Assembly (NCBI RefSeq): GCF_002116635.1
Contig: NZ_LQPW01000031.1
Span: forward strand, 232,907-296,906
Length of the DNA stretch: 64,000 nucleotides
Origin: Mycobacterium szulgai
GTDB taxonomy: Bacteria; Actinomycetota; Actinomycetes; Mycobacteriales; Mycobacteriaceae
Direction of reading: 5' to 3'
The position numbers were made by a program, and so were the translations under genes. A model generated the notes under the pieces. The model was given only the letters and a program-made list of their open reading frames with translations, ran no database searches and was not told where the DNA came from. This document shows positions 34,250 through 44,236 of the stretch, piece by piece. How positions within the stretch are numbered: the stretch's first letter is position 1; every line of letters starts with the position of its first letter.

Positions 34250-35463
34250 AACTCGCCCAGGTAAAACCGTGCGCCCTGATCGTCGGCGCACTCGGCGCTC
34301 ACCCCATACGGCTGACGGGTCGGCTCCTGCAACACCGTGCCGCCGGCTTCGCGCACCCGCGCGACCGCGACCTCGATATCGGCGACCGTCCACATCGGCA
34401 CGGTGACCGGACCGGCGCTGCCGCCCGCGGCACCCGCCATCGGATGGGTGGCCTGCACCTGCCAGCCGTCCGCGATGCGCCCGGGTTCGAACGTCCAGCC
34501 CAGCACCCGACCGTAGAAGTCGCGAAACGCCGCGGAATCTTGCACCTCGTAGGTGACATACGACAGCTCGCCCGGTCCGGATCCGTTGAGTTCCGGACGT
34601 TTTCGCCCGACGGCGGGTACGAAGACGGCGAATGCGGCGCCCTGGTTGTCGGTGGCGTCCAGCACCGTGCCGAACTCGAATTCGCGGGATTCGCCGGGAA
34701 TGCCGCCGGCCGCGGTGATCGCTGCGCTGGCGATCGCTAGGTCGGTGACCGCATAGCAGCAGAACAGGGTAGGTGGCGCCGCGACGCCGAAGATGCCGGT
34801 CGGAAGATCGGTGTTGGTCACCTGATGCGTCGCCGGGTCATATGCCCAGCCCAACACGTGCCCGTAGAACTTGGCCGCGCGATCGGCGTCGGGCACCCAC
34901 ACCGAGACGTAACCGATATCGCCGCGCTCGATGGGCGCCTTGATCGGCCCACTGAGCATCCAGCGATGGCCGAACGGATCGATGACGGTCGCGCCGCGCG
35001 ATCCGTAATTCTCGTAGATCTCGCGCACCACGGTGGCGCCGTGCTCGCGGGCCCGTTTCAACGCTGCGTCGGTGTCGGCCACCTGCAGCATCAAGCTGAC
35101 CGAAACAGCCTGCGGTGCAGGAGCTTTCAATCCCAGTTCGGGATACTCGTCGGCCAGGTACAGCACCCCGCCGGCCAGCTCGAGCTCGGCGTGGCCAATT
35201 CGGCCGTCCTCCATCACTATTGGGTCCTCCATCACGGCGGCACCGAAAGCGTCGGCGTACCACGCGATGGCCGCGCGAGCGTCGCCGACACACAGGTAGG
35301 GCAGTGCGGCCGGACGCGGGATGGTGTCGGTTGCTTCGGTCACGAGAATTCCTTCCGGCAGGGACAATGCGGATTCCAGGCGGCGGCGCAGTCGGGCGGC
35401 GAACGCCGGATCGGGTTGAGCCGGAAGGTCTTCGGTGTGCAGCACGCGCAATGGGTCGTTCAT
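34246..35463 (-). CDS. Triple glyoxalase/VOC-domain protein paired with an ECF sigma factor
   Basis: A 405-residue protein with a short N-terminal helical segment (DPAFAARLRRRLESALSLPE) followed by three VOC (glyoxalase/bleomycin-resistance) modules at about residues 50-165, 175-285 and 295-405. Each starts with a strand and a helix of the type YVSVWVPDADRAAKFYGHVL or YVTYEVQDSAAFRDFYGRVL. The ATG overlaps the sigma factor stop by 4 nt. VOC modules bind metals or small electrophiles, so the protein may act as a ligand sensor for the sigma factor or detoxify its inducer. This replaces the small Rv0689c gene at this site of the M. tuberculosis map. Confidence 0.75.
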   Translation of the reverse strand: MNDPLRVLHTEDLPAQPDPAFAARLRRRLESALSLPEGILVTEATDTIPRPAALPYLCVGDARAAIAWYADAFGAAVMEDPIVMEDGRIGHAELELAGGVLYLADEYPELGLKAPAPQAVSVSLMLQVADTDAALKRAREHGATVVREIYENYGSRGATVIDPFGHRWMLSGPIKAPIERGDIGYVSVWVPDADRAAKFYGHVLGWAYDPATHQVTNTDLPTGIFGVAAPPTLFCCYAVTDLAIASAAITAAGGIPGESREFEFGTVLDATDNQGAAFAVFVPAVGRKRPELNGSGPGELSYVTYEVQDSAAFRDFYGRVLGWTFEPGRIADGWQVQATHPMAGAAGGSAGPVTVPMWTVADIEVAVARVREAGGTVLQEPTRQPYGVSAECADDQGARFYLGEF

Positions 35464-35954
35464 GACGTGCCTCCTTCCGGATACTGCTGTCTGAACGCTT
35501 TGCGGGCCCGGACCAGCAGCGCCTCGGTGGCATGCACGGTGCGCCCGATCAGCTCGGCGCACTCGCCGACCGTGCAGTCGTCCATGTAGCGCAACACCAG
35601 TACGGTGCGATGTGAGTCGCTCAGCCGGGCCAGCACGCTTTCGGCGACCATGCGATCGAGCTCGGCGTCCCACTCGTCGAGGGTGTCCACCGGCTCTGGC
35701 ACTTCGCCGATCGGGGTGGGGCTGCGACGCCGATAGTGGTCGGCCAGCTTGTGCCGCGCCACACCGAGCAACCAGGGAACCGCGACCGGTGGCGGGTCGG
35801 TCCTGCGCACCGCATCGCATGCGGCCAGAAAGGTCTCTGAGGTCAGATCCTCTGCGGTGCCGCGATCACCGCAACGCCGGACGAAATATCCGTAGACCAC
35901 CGGCAGTGCTTCGTCGTATAGCGCTAGCAGCGCGTGGGCGGGTTGGGCGCTCAC
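35460..35954 (-). CDS. ECF-type RNA polymerase sigma factor
   Basis: About 164 residues. Sigma-2: VVYGYFVRRCGDRGTAEDLT then SETFLAACDAVRR. Sigma-4: LARLSDSHRTVLVLRYMDDC, TVGECAELIGRTVHATEALL. It lacks C-terminal extensions. I prefer GTG 35954; the frame is open to a TTG at 35981. Upstream on this strand GGAAT (35982-35986), 17 nt and CGATAA (35959-35964) lie just before the GTG, which could be an autoregulated ECF promoter. It is coupled to the triple-VOC gene through an ATGA overlap, and no classical anti-sigma gene is nearby. Confidence 0.85.
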   Translation of the reverse strand: MSAQPAHALLALYDEALPVVYGYFVRRCGDRGTAEDLTSETFLAACDAVRRTDPPPVAVPWLLGVARHKLADHYRRRSPTPIGEVPEPVDTLDEWDAELDRMVAESVLARLSDSHRTVLVLRYMDDCTVGECAELIGRTVHATEALLVRARKAFRQQYPEGGTS

Positions 35955-36008
35955 ATAGTTATCGTCGCGGTTGCGAGCCAAATTCCGACGGGGGGAAGGA
36001 CGAAAAAA

Positions 36009-37055
36009 CTATTGCCAGCGCACCGGCGGCCCGTGCGGATGGCACTCGCCCAGGACCCGGACCTGGCCACCCGGCCAGCAGGCGGCGCGCACCAGGAACC
36101 TGATCGGGGTGCCCGGCCCATTGCGCGCGGGCTCCAGGGTCAGGTGCGCGAACGGCGATCGCGCATCGGCTCGTTTGATCAAACCGTTGACCGCATCGCG
36201 GATTCCGGCTCGCTCGCCGGCGGACAGGTATTGCCACGTGATCGAATGCCACAGCACCGTGAGCGCGCCCTGCGCCAGCGTCAGCTCCGCGACCGCGTCG
36301 GCCGCCGACCGCTGCTCGAGGCGAGCCGGAACATCGCGGGCCACCGCAATGGCGCCGCACAACCGGTTCAGCCGGGCAGCCTGGTCCGGCCAGACGTAGC
36401 TCAATACGCTCAGCTCGCCGTCGGCGCCGGTGACGTCGATTGGCGCGATGTCATACCCGTGCCGTTCGACGATCTGCAGCACACCAGGCGGCGGCGTATC
36501 ACCGTGCCACGCGTCGTCGATCGTCACCGGCGAATCCGGCGGTCCCCACTTGCCGCCGGTGTAGCGGTAGTGGTAGCGGTCTGCGCGCAGGTTCAGGCCG
36601 GCGCTGGATCCGATCTCGAAAAGCCTTATGGGAAAATCGAATTCGCGATTAACACGCAACAAGCCGCCGATCAGCGCAGCGGACCGGCCCACCTCGTTGG
36701 TCTGTGGCGGCTGTTCGAGTGCGACGCGCAGCGCGTCGGCATGGGCGGTAGCGGTGGCCAGAATTTCGGGCCAGGCGGCTGCGGCGTCCCAACGGCCGCC
36801 GGTGCTGGGATACCAACGGCGCAGGGCCGGCGCCCGGCCGTCGAGCACCAGCCGGTGCAACCCGCCGAGCAGCCGCAGCGGCACCGCTTGGCGCGCCGGC
36901 GCATCCTCCTGACCCGACAGAATTCTCGCGAACACGCCGCCCGCCTCGATGTCGCGGGCCACCAGCTCGAACAGCTCTCCGTACATTGGCGAACCGGACG
37001 AGGCGCAGAACCGCCCCTGCGCTCGCAGGGTGTGCAGCAGGTGCTCGGCGTTCAT
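36009..37055 (-). CDS. DUF2332 family protein (Rv0690c-like)
   Basis: A 348-residue protein that looks like a Rossmann-fold methyltransferase relative: the segment [20 protein letters not shown] (about residues 145-164) resembles an S-adenosylmethionine-binding loop, and [11 protein letters not shown] comes later. It corresponds to Rv0690c by length and position. Function unknown. The ATG at 37055 overlaps the stop of mftR by 4 nt, so it is downstream in the mftR transcript. Confidence 0.75.
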   Translation of the reverse strand: MNAEHLLHTLRAQGRFCASSGSPMYGELFELVARDIEAGGVFARILSGQEDAPARQAVPLRLLGGLHRLVLDGRAPALRRWYPSTGGRWDAAAAWPEILATATAHADALRVALEQPPQTNEVGRSAALIGGLLRVNREFDFPIRLFEIGSSAGLNLRADRYHYRYTGGKWGPPDSPVTIDDAWHGDTPPPGVLQIVERHGYDIAPIDVTGADGELSVLSYVWPDQAARLNRLCGAIAVARDVPARLEQRSAADAVAELTLAQGALTVLWHSITWQYLSAGERAGIRDAVNGLIKRADARSPFAHLTLEPARNGPGTPIRFLVRAACWPGGQVRVLGECHPHGPPVRWQ

Positions 37056-37648
37056 GCTTCGAGCCGGTCCAGTCCAGAGCTGACGACGTCGAATGCGTCG
37101 CCCAGTGCCTGTTCCAACGGCACACCTTCGTCGCTGAGCCAGTGTTCGTAAGCGCTGAGGGCGACCCCGAGCAACGTCCACCCGACCGTCTGCGGAATCA
37201 CGTCGGTGGTCTTGGCGCCGGTTCTGCGCGCCACGAACTCGGCGATCACCTCCCGCCAGCCGGCATACATTGTCATCGAATAGGCCTGCAGCTCAGGGGT
37301 TTGCAGGATGACCCGCATGCGCTGGCGGTGGCGGATGGTCTCGCATGCATCGAAGGTGTTGAACGCCAGCAGTGCGTCGCGTAGCGCCTCGCTCAGCGCA
37401 ACCTGCGGGTCGACCTGGTTCAGCAACTCCCGCAAATGGGTCAGGTGGGTGTCGAAGTCACCCCACGGGATGGCGTTCTTGGAGGCGTAGTAGCGGAACA
37501 AGGTGCGCCGGGCGATGCCGGCGGCCTGGGCGACATCGTCGGCGCTGACCTCGTCGAACCCCCGGGCGGCGAACAAGTCGATGGCAACGTTGCTGATGTG
37601 GTGCGGTGTGGTCGAGCGCCGCCGGCCCACCCGCGACTCGTGCAGCAT
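37052..37648 (-). CDS. mftR: Mycofactocin regulator MftR (TetR family)
   Basis: A 198-residue TetR repressor. HTH at about residues 17-60: [20 protein letters not shown] and [20 protein letters not shown]. It is divergent from mftA, with a 102-bp shared promoter region. MftR represses mft genes and is released by long-chain acyl-CoAs in the species studied. It corresponds to Rv0691c. No clean dyad could be assigned as its operator. Confidence 0.9.
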   Translation of the reverse strand: MLHESRVGRRRSTTPHHISNVAIDLFAARGFDEVSADDVAQAAGIARRTLFRYYASKNAIPWGDFDTHLTHLRELLNQVDPQVALSEALRDALLAFNTFDACETIRHRQRMRVILQTPELQAYSMTMYAGWREVIAEFVARRTGAKTTDVIPQTVGWTLLGVALSAYEHWLSDEGVPLEQALGDAFDVVSSGLDRLEA

Positions 37649-37750
37649 CGGACCCGCCCTTCCATTTCGGCACTGGATGCCATATTCTGACGACGATTGT
37701 GACCGGAACCACCCTTCATTGTCGAGACCCCGTCACGAAAGGCAATCCAC

Positions 37751-37840
37751 ATGGACCGCGAGAACGAGACCGACACCGAACTCGTCACCCAAACCCTGGT
37801 CGAGGAAGTCTCCATCGATGGCATGTGCGGGGTCTACTGA
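37751..37840 (+). CDS. mftA: Mycofactocin precursor peptide MftA
   Basis: A 29-residue peptide that ends in the invariant IDGMCGVY. The C-terminal Val-Tyr dipeptide is the part that MftC decarboxylates and cyclises and that MftE releases to become the cofactor core. The acidic leader ([19 protein letters not shown]) is bound by MftB. AAGG lies 6 nt upstream of the ATG. The last 23 bases overlap the mftB start, so the precursor and its carrier are translationally linked. Confidence 0.95.
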   Translation: MDRENETDTELVTQTLVEEVSIDGMCGVY

Positions 37841-38117
37841 GCCGGTGTTCGACGCAGATCGCGGCTGGCGGTTGCACACCCAGGTGGCGGTTCGGCCGGA
37901 GCCGTTCGGGGCGCTGCTCTATCACTTCGGCACCCGCAAGCTGTCGTTCTTGAAGAACCGCACCATCCTCACGGTGGTGCAGTCGTTGGCCGATCACCCC
38001 GACGTCCGGTCCGCATGCCGGGCCGCCGGGGTGAACGACTCCGATCAGGACCCGTATCTGCACGCCCTGGGTGTGCTGGCCGATTCCAAGATGCTGGTGC
38101 CCAAGGAGGCTTCGTGA
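37818..38117 (+). CDS. mftB: Mycofactocin peptide chaperone MftB
   Basis: A 99-residue RiPP-recognition protein (PqqD-like) that presents MftA to MftC. The conserved core is [20 protein letters not shown], then [16 protein letters not shown] chose ATG 37818 because GAGGAAG (37802-37808) lies 9 nt upstream, although it overlaps mftA by 23 nt. The other candidate is GTG 37845, which lacks a good ribosome site. The stop overlaps the mftC GTG (GTGA). Confidence 0.9.
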   Translation: MACAGSTEPVFDADRGWRLHTQVAVRPEPFGALLYHFGTRKLSFLKNRTILTVVQSLADHPDVRSACRAAGVNDSDQDPYLHALGVLADSKMLVPKEAS

Positions 38118-39271
38118 CGGTACCCCGGCTCATCGAGCAGTTCGAACGCGGTTTGGACGCCCCCATCTGCCTAACCTGGGAACTGACCTACGCCTGCAAC
38201 CTGGCGTGTGTGCATTGCCTGTCGTCGTCGGGCAAACGTGATCCGCGTGAGCTGTCCACCCGGCAGTGTAAGGACATTATCGACGAGCTGGAACGCATGC
38301 AGGTGTTCTATGTGAACATCGGTGGCGGCGAACCGACTGTGCGCCCGGACTTTTGGGAGCTGGTGGACTATGCGACGCAGCACCGCGTCGGGGTGAAGTT
38401 CTCCACCAACGGTGTGCGGATCACTCCCGAGGTGGCTGCGCGGTTGGCCGCCAGTGACTACGTGGACGTTCAGATCTCCCTCGACGGCGCCACCGCAGAG
38501 GTCAATGACGCGGTTCGCGGACCCGGGTCGTTCGCCATGGCGGTGCGGGCGCTGGAAAACCTCGCCGCGGCCGGGTTCCGTGATGCCAAGATTTCGGTGG
38601 TAGTAACCCGCCACAACGTCGACCAGCTGGATGAATTCGCCGCGCTGGCAAGCCGTTACGGTGCCACCCTGCGGATCACCCGGCTGCGTCCGTCCGGGCG
38701 GGGTGCCGATGTCTGGGATGAGTTACATCCCACCGCGGCCCAGCAGGTCCAGCTTTACGACTGGCTGGTCGCCAAGGGGGAGCGGGTGCTGACCGGCGAT
38801 TCCTTCTTCCACCTGGCGCCGCTGGGCCCATCCGGTGCGCTGGCCGGCCTGAACATGTGTGGGGCCGGGCGGGTGGTCTGCTTGATCGACCCGGTGGGCG
38901 ATGTGTACGCGTGCCCCTTCGCCATTCATGATCGGTTCCTGGCCGGAAACGTGTTGTCCGACGGCGGATTTGACCATGTCTGGAAAAACGCTCCGCTGTT
39001 CCGCGAACTCCGCGAGCCCCAGTCTGCGGGTGCTTGTGGCAGCTGCGGGCACTACGACAGCTGCCGGGGTGGTTGCATGGCGGCCAAATTCTTTACCGGC
39101 CTGCCCCTCGACGGTCCGGACCCCGAGTGTGTACAAGGCCACGGTGCGCCGGCATTGACGCGGGAACGGGACACCCCCCGGCCTCGCGTCGACCACTCCC
39201 GCGGCCGGCCGGTATCGCTGACCCTGTCGATGAAACCGCCGGCGCGGCTGTGTGACGAAAGTCCGGTGTAG
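38114..39271 (+). CDS. mftC: Mycofactocin radical SAM maturase MftC
   Basis: A 385-residue radical SAM/SPASM enzyme that oxidatively decarboxylates the C-terminal Tyr of MftA and forms the Val-Tyr lactam. The [4Fe-4S]-SAM motif is CNLACVHC (about residues 26-33). GGGEPT binds SAM near 68. The C-terminal SPASM cysteines (CGAGRVVC, YACPF, CGSCGHYDSCRGGC, PDPEC) bind two auxiliary clusters. GTG start inside the mftB stop. The C-terminal tail after PDPEC is about 45 residues, basic and Pro-rich. Confidence 0.95.
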   Translation: MTVPRLIEQFERGLDAPICLTWELTYACNLACVHCLSSSGKRDPRELSTRQCKDIIDELERMQVFYVNIGGGEPTVRPDFWELVDYATQHRVGVKFSTNGVRITPEVAARLAASDYVDVQISLDGATAEVNDAVRGPGSFAMAVRALENLAAAGFRDAKISVVVTRHNVDQLDEFAALASRYGATLRITRLRPSGRGADVWDELHPTAAQQVQLYDWLVAKGERVLTGDSFFHLAPLGPSGALAGLNMCGAGRVVCLIDPVGDVYACPFAIHDRFLAGNVLSDGGFDHVWKNAPLFRELREPQSAGACGSCGHYDSCRGGCMAAKFFTGLPLDGPDPECVQGHGAPALTRERDTPRPRVDHSRGRPVSLTLSMKPPARLCDESPV

Positions 39272-39273
39272 TT

Positions 39274-40446
39274 GTGGCCGAAGAATGGTTTGAAACGGTC
39301 GCCATAGCGCAGCAACGCGCGAAGCGCCGGCTGCCGAAATCGGTGTATTCGTCTTTGATTTCAGCAAGCGAAAAGGGAATCACGGTCGCCGATAATGTCG
39401 CAGCGTTCAGCGAACTCGGCTTCGCCCCCCATGTCGTCGGCGCGACGGAAAAGCGTGACTTGTCGACCACCGTTATGGGACAAGATATTTCATTACCGGT
39501 ACTCATTTCGCCGACCGGTGTGCAGGCGGTCGATCCCGATGGCGAAGTCGCCGTCGCCCGGGCTGCGGCCGCACGCGGCACGGCGATGGGGTTGTCCTCG
39601 TTCGCCAGCAAGCCGATCGAGGAGGTGATCGCCGCCAATCCCAAGCTCTTCTTCCAGGTCTACTGGCTGGGCGGCCGCGATGCGATCGCGCAGCGGGTCG
39701 AGCGGGCGCGGCAGGCCGGCGCCGTCGGGCTGATCGTCACCACCGACTGGTCCTTTTCGCACGGGCGGGACTGGGGCAGTCCCAAGATCCCGGAAGAGAT
39801 GAACCTGCGGACCATGCTGCGGATGTCGCCAGAAGCGGTCACCAAGCCGCGATGGCTGTGGAAGTTCGGCAAGACGCTGCGCCCGCCGGACCTGCGGGTG
39901 CCCAACCAGGGCGGGCGTGGCGAACCGGGGCCACCCTTCTTCGCCGCCTATGGCGAGTGGATGGGCACGCCTCCGCCCACCTGGGAAGACATCGCGTGGC
40001 TGTGCGAGCTGTGGGGCGGACCGTTCATGCTCAAGGGCGTGATGCGGGTTGACGATGCCAAACGAGCTGTGGACGCCGGTGTTTCGGCGATCTCGGTGTC
40101 CAACCACGGCGGCAACAATCTGGATGGCACACCGGCCTCGATTCGTGCGCTGCCCGCGGTGGCGGCGGCCGTCGGTGACCAGATCGAGGTTCTGCTCGAC
40201 GGCGGCATCCGGCGGGGGAGCGACGTGGTCAAAGCCGTCGCGCTGGGAGCGCGGGCGGTGATGATCGGCCGGGCTTACCTATGGGGCCTGGCCGCGGCCG
40301 GCCAGGCCGGCGTCGAGAACGTGCTCGACATCCTGCGCGGCGGGATCGACTCGGCGCTGATGGGCCTCGGCCACGCCTCGATCCATGACCTGGCGCCAAG
40401 CGACATTCTGATTCCGGACGGTTTCGCCCGCGAGTTGGGCGCCTAA
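39274..40446 (+). CDS. mftD: Mycofactocin-system FMN dehydrogenase MftD
   Basis: A 390-residue FMN-dependent alpha-hydroxy-acid oxidase-family enzyme (lldD1 in older annotations). It oxidises the aminohydroxyphenyl-dimethylpyrrolidinone intermediate to the alpha-keto amide, premycofactocin. FMN/catalytic signature: VSNHGGNNLDGTPASI (about residues 273-288, active-site His). Also LISPTGVQ near the N-terminus and DGGIRRGSDVVKA later. GTG start 2 nt after the mftC stop. Confidence 0.94.
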   Translation: MAEEWFETVAIAQQRAKRRLPKSVYSSLISASEKGITVADNVAAFSELGFAPHVVGATEKRDLSTTVMGQDISLPVLISPTGVQAVDPDGEVAVARAAAARGTAMGLSSFASKPIEEVIAANPKLFFQVYWLGGRDAIAQRVERARQAGAVGLIVTTDWSFSHGRDWGSPKIPEEMNLRTMLRMSPEAVTKPRWLWKFGKTLRPPDLRVPNQGGRGEPGPPFFAAYGEWMGTPPPTWEDIAWLCELWGGPFMLKGVMRVDDAKRAVDAGVSAISVSNHGGNNLDGTPASIRALPAVAAAVGDQIEVLLDGGIRRGSDVVKAVALGARAVMIGRAYLWGLAAAGQAGVENVLDILRGGIDSALMGLGHASIHDLAPSDILIPDGFARELGA

Positions 40447-40593
40447 TACCACAGAGTCGCTCGCGCTGGAATGACGTTTTTGAAAACACTGATACGGGCG
40501 TGGCACCCGTGGCGGACGAGCAGAGTTTTCCCCCGCGGATCAACGGTGTGGAAAAAAATTTCGGTAGATAGGGCAACAATCGGTGCACACCAG

Positions 40594-41322
40594 GTGAATT
40601 CGTCCTACCATCGGCGAGTGCCCGTACTCGGCGAACTGGGGAGTGCGACGTCGAGGCAATTAGAGATTTTCACCTCGCCGTCAATAATGATTCCGCTGGG
40701 GTCTACCGAACAACATGGTCCCCACCTCCCGCTCGATACCGATACCCGGATCGCGACCGCAGTCGCCCGGGCGGTGTCCGCGCGCCTTGACTGGCCGGTG
40801 GCACCCGCCATCGCCTACGGCGCCAGCGGCGAGCACCAAAGTTTCGCCGGAACGATCTCGATCGGCACCGAAGCCCTGACGACGCTACTGGTGGAGTACG
40901 GCCGGTCGGCCGCCTGCTGGGCCGAGCGCCTGGTGTTCGTCAACGGTCACGGCGGTAACGTCGCCGCACTGAGCCGCGCGGTCGCCCTGCTGCGGTCTGA
41001 GGGCCGCGACGCCGGATGGTGCCCCTGCACGTCGGCGGGCGCGGACGCCCACGCCGGACATACCGAAACATCACTGCTGCTGCATCTTTCGCCGGCCCAC
41101 GTGCACACCGACCGATCATTGCCGGGTAACGGCGCGCCACTGTCGGATTTGCTGCCGTCGATGCGCCGCGGGGGAGTCGCGGCCGTCAGCCCGATCGGAG
41201 TTCTGGGCGACCCGACCACCGCGACCGCCGCCGAGGGCCAACGGATATTTGCGGAGATGGTCGACGATTGTGTACGTCGAGTCGCCCGGTGGATGCCCGG
41301 GCCCGACGGGATCCTGACGTGA
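40594..41322 (+). CDS. mftE: Mycofactocin peptidase MftE (creatininase family)
   Basis: A 242-residue creatininase-type metallopeptidase that cleaves the modified MftA to release the cyclised Val-Tyr. Metal ligands: PLGSTEQHGPHLPLDTD (about residues 28-44) and FVNGHGGN (about 113-120); GHTETS lies near 153. GTG 40594 starts a sequence NSSYHRRVP as in M. tuberculosis Rv0695, which is about nine residues longer because of an internal segment missing here. A 147-bp AT-richer gap separates it from mftD and could hold an internal promoter. Confidence 0.93.
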   Translation: MNSSYHRRVPVLGELGSATSRQLEIFTSPSIMIPLGSTEQHGPHLPLDTDTRIATAVARAVSARLDWPVAPAIAYGASGEHQSFAGTISIGTEALTTLLVEYGRSAACWAERLVFVNGHGGNVAALSRAVALLRSEGRDAGWCPCTSAGADAHAGHTETSLLLHLSPAHVHTDRSLPGNGAPLSDLLPSMRRGGVAAVSPIGVLGDPTTATAAEGQRIFAEMVDDCVRRVARWMPGPDGILT

Positions 41323-41371
41323 CCCGCGCCGGCGACGATTCAGAGCGAAGCGATGAGGAGGAGCGGCGCTC

Positions 41372-42784
41372 ATGACGGTGACCCGGCTTCCGGACGGGTT
41401 CGCGGTGCAGGTCGACCGTCGCGTGCGAGTGCTCGGCGATGGGTCTGCGCTGCTCGGTGGCTCTCCGACGCGGCTGCTTCGGCTGGCCCCAGCCGCCCAG
41501 GGCATGATCTGCGACGGCCGCCTCAAAGTCCGCGATGAAGTCAGCGCCGCGCTGGCGCGCACCCTGCTGGATGCCACCGTCGCTCATCCACGGCCGGCCA
41601 GTGGCCCGTCCCATCGTGACGTGACCGTCGTTATACCGGTCCGCGACAACGCATCTGGACTACGCCGCTTGGTGACGTCACTGCGCGGACTCCGCGTCAT
41701 CGTGGTCGACGACGGTTCGGTGCGCCCAGTCGAGTTGGACGACTTCGCCGGCGCGCACTGTGACATCGAGGTGTTGCACCACCCCCGCAGTAAGGGGCCG
41801 GCCGCGGCGCGCAACACGGGGCTGGCGGCCTGCACCACCGACTTCGTGGCGTTCCTGGATTCCGACGTGGCGCCGCGGCGCGGTTGGCTGGAAGCGCTGC
41901 TGGGCCACTTCTGCGATCCCACCGTCGCCCTCGTCGCACCCCGCATCGTCGGCCTGTCCCAGGGCGAGAATGTGGTAGCTCGCTATGAGGCGGTGCATTC
42001 GTCACTCGACCTCGGCCAGCGGGAAGCGCCGGTGCTGCCGCACAGCACGGTGTCCTACGTCCCCAGCGCGGCGATCATTTGCCGCAGCTCGGCCATTCGC
42101 GATGTTGGCGGCTTCGACGAAACGCTGCATTCCGGTGAAGACGTCGATTTGTGCTGGCGGCTCATCGAGGCCGGGGCCCGATTGCGCTATGAGCCGATCG
42201 CGCTGGTCGCTCACGATCACCGCACCGAATTGCGCGACTGGCTCGCCCGCAAGGCGTTTTACGGTGGCTCGGCGGCTCCGCTGTCGGTGCGCCACCCGGA
42301 CAAGACGGCTCCGGTGGTGATTTCCGGCTGGGCCTTGATGGCGTGGATACTCATGTCCCTCGGTACCGGTCTGGCGCGGGTGGCATCGGTGGTCATTGCG
42401 GTACTGACGGGTCGGCGGATCGCCAGGGCCATGCGCAATACCGAGACGTCGTTGTGCGATGTGCTCGTGGTCGCCACCCGCGGGTTGTGGGCGGCGGCGC
42501 TGCAACTGGCATCGGCGCTGTGCCGGCACTATTGGCCGCTGGCGCTACTCGCGGCGATTCTGTCCCGCCACTGCCGACGGGTCGTGTTGATCGCGGCTGT
42601 CGTGGACGGGGTGGTGGACTGGCTGCGCCGCCGGGATGCCAGCGACGGCGACACCGAACCGATCGGGCTGCTGACCTTCCTGTTGCTCAAGCGCGTAGAC
42701 GACCTGGCCTATGGCATCGGCCTGTGGTACGGGGTGCTGCGCGAACGCAATGTCGGTGCGCTCAAACCGCAGATCCGGACGTAA
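41372..42784 (+). CDS. mftF: Mycofactocin glycosyltransferase MftF
   Basis: A 470-residue family 2 glycosyltransferase that adds the oligoglucose tail to premycofactocin. N-terminal PqqD-like segment (about residues 1-80), GT-A domain from [19 protein letters not shown] (about 86), then [22 protein letters not shown] (metal-binding DxD-type) and [11 protein letters not shown]-terminal membrane helices ([20 protein letters not shown] onwards). ATG preceded by GAGGAGGAG. Confidence 0.94.
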   Translation: MTVTRLPDGFAVQVDRRVRVLGDGSALLGGSPTRLLRLAPAAQGMICDGRLKVRDEVSAALARTLLDATVAHPRPASGPSHRDVTVVIPVRDNASGLRRLVTSLRGLRVIVVDDGSVRPVELDDFAGAHCDIEVLHHPRSKGPAAARNTGLAACTTDFVAFLDSDVAPRRGWLEALLGHFCDPTVALVAPRIVGLSQGENVVARYEAVHSSLDLGQREAPVLPHSTVSYVPSAAIICRSSAIRDVGGFDETLHSGEDVDLCWRLIEAGARLRYEPIALVAHDHRTELRDWLARKAFYGGSAAPLSVRHPDKTAPVVISGWALMAWILMSLGTGLARVASVVIAVLTGRRIARAMRNTETSLCDVLVVATRGLWAAALQLASALCRHYWPLALLAAILSRHCRRVVLIAAVVDGVVDWLRRRDASDGDTEPIGLLTFLLLKRVDDLAYGIGLWYGVLRERNVGALKPQIRT

Positions 42785-42792
42785 CCGCCACC

Positions 42793-44229
42793 TTGACCGC
42801 AGCCATCCGGCACAGCGATGTCCTGATCGTTGGTGCGGGAAGCGCTGGTTCAGTTGTTGCCGAGCGTCTTTCGGTCGATCCCGATTGCGCGGTGACGGTA
42901 CTCGAGGCGGGCCCCGGATTGACCGATCCGGAGTTGCTGGCACTGACCACCAATGGGCTGCAGCTGCCGATCGGCATCGGCAGCCCGCTGGTGCAGCGTT
43001 TCCGTACTCAACTCACTGATCGACCGGTGCGCCGGTTGCCGATCGTGCGCGGCGCAACGTTCGGTGGTTCCGGGGCAATCAATGGTGGTTACTTCTGCCG
43101 GGCGCTGCCGCGCGATTTTGATCATTATTCGGTCCCCGGCTGGGAATGGTCCGACGTGTTGCCACACTTCCGGGCAATCGAGACCGACCTGGATTTCGAC
43201 GGACCGGCCCACGGCGACAGCGGCCCCATACCGGTTCGCCGGACAGGGGAGATGACCGGGACCACAGAACGGTTCATCGCCGCAGCACAGCGAGCCGGCT
43301 TTCCCTGGGTCGCAGATCTCAATGGCCTTGGACCGGAGCCGGTTTCAGGCTTGGGTCCCGTTCCGCTCAATATCGTCGACGGTGTGCGCAGGGGCGCCGG
43401 TGCCGGCTATCTCATGCCTGCGGTGGGGCGCCCCAATCTGGCACTGCACGCACAGCGGACGGTGGTGCGCCTGCGGTTCTCCGGCAGCGCCGCGGTGGGC
43501 GTCGACACGGTTGGCCCGGGAGGCCCGGAAGCCTTTACCGCCGATCGAATCGTGCTGTGTGCGGGCGCGATACAAACCGCCCACCTGCTGATGCTCTCCG
43601 GTATCGGCGACGCCACAGTACTTCGGGCTGCCGGAGTGCCGGTGGTTTCGTCACTGCCGGTAGGGCGCGCCTGCAGCGATCATCCCGAGTGGGTGCTGCC
43701 TACCAAGTGGCCGGTGGCCCCGGGCCGGCCGGTGCTCGAGGTGGTGCTGTCCACCGATGAAGTCGAGATACGGCCATACACCGGGGGTTTCGTCGCGATG
43801 ACCGGCGATGGCGCCGCGGGACATCCTGACTGGCCGCATATCGGAGTGGCGCTCATGGCGCCGCGTGCGCGTGGCCGCATCACACTGGTCTCGGCTGATC
43901 CCGGCGTACCGCCGCATATCGAGCACCGCTATGACAGTGCGCCCGAGGATGTGTCGGCGCTGCGTCGCGGAACGGAATTGGCCCGCGAATTAGTAGACGT
44001 GACAACCGATATCGGCGAGCACGCGTGGTCGACATCCCAGCACTTGTGCGGTAGTGCCCCGATGGGCGCCGACGGCGACCCGCGCGCCGTCGTCGACCAC
44101 CGGTGCCGGGTGCTCGGGGTCGACAACCTGTGGGTGATCGACGGGTCGATCCTGCCCGTGGTCCCCAGCCGCGGTCCGCACGCCACCATTGTGATGCTGG
44201 GCCACCGTGCCGCGGAATTCGTTGGGTGA
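42793..44229 (+). CDS. mftG: Mycofactocin dehydrogenase MftG (GMC family)
   Basis: A 478-residue GMC-type flavoprotein that links reduced mycofactocin to the respiratory chain. FAD site VLIVGAGSAGSVVAERLS (about residues 9-26), then GATFGGSGAINGG (about 87-99), and the C-terminal GMC signature CGSAPMGADGDP with the catalytic His and VIDGSILPVVPSRGPHATIV. TTG 42793 is chosen because it lies 8 nt after the mftF stop and gives the length recalled for Rv0697 (479); the frame opens far upstream inside mftF, where it is only a shadow. Confidence 0.92.
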   Translation: MTAAIRHSDVLIVGAGSAGSVVAERLSVDPDCAVTVLEAGPGLTDPELLALTTNGLQLPIGIGSPLVQRFRTQLTDRPVRRLPIVRGATFGGSGAINGGYFCRALPRDFDHYSVPGWEWSDVLPHFRAIETDLDFDGPAHGDSGPIPVRRTGEMTGTTERFIAAAQRAGFPWVADLNGLGPEPVSGLGPVPLNIVDGVRRGAGAGYLMPAVGRPNLALHAQRTVVRLRFSGSAAVGVDTVGPGGPEAFTADRIVLCAGAIQTAHLLMLSGIGDATVLRAAGVPVVSSLPVGRACSDHPEWVLPTKWPVAPGRPVLEVVLSTDEVEIRPYTGGFVAMTGDGAAGHPDWPHIGVALMAPRARGRITLVSADPGVPPHIEHRYDSAPEDVSALRRGTELARELVDVTTDIGEHAWSTSQHLCGSAPMGADGDPRAVVDHRCRVLGVDNLWVIDGSILPVVPSRGPHATIVMLGHRAAEFVG

Positions 44230-44236
44230 CAGTGAC

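Noticed and set aside
34246..35820. 524-codon ORF for the triple-VOC gene
   Set aside because: The first 119 codons lie within the sigma factor gene in another frame. The ATG at 35463 with its ATGA overlap is the natural start.
42343..42792. Extra 150 N-terminal codons of MftG
   Set aside because: They overlap mftF in another frame and lack the GMC N-terminus, which starts just after TTG 42793.
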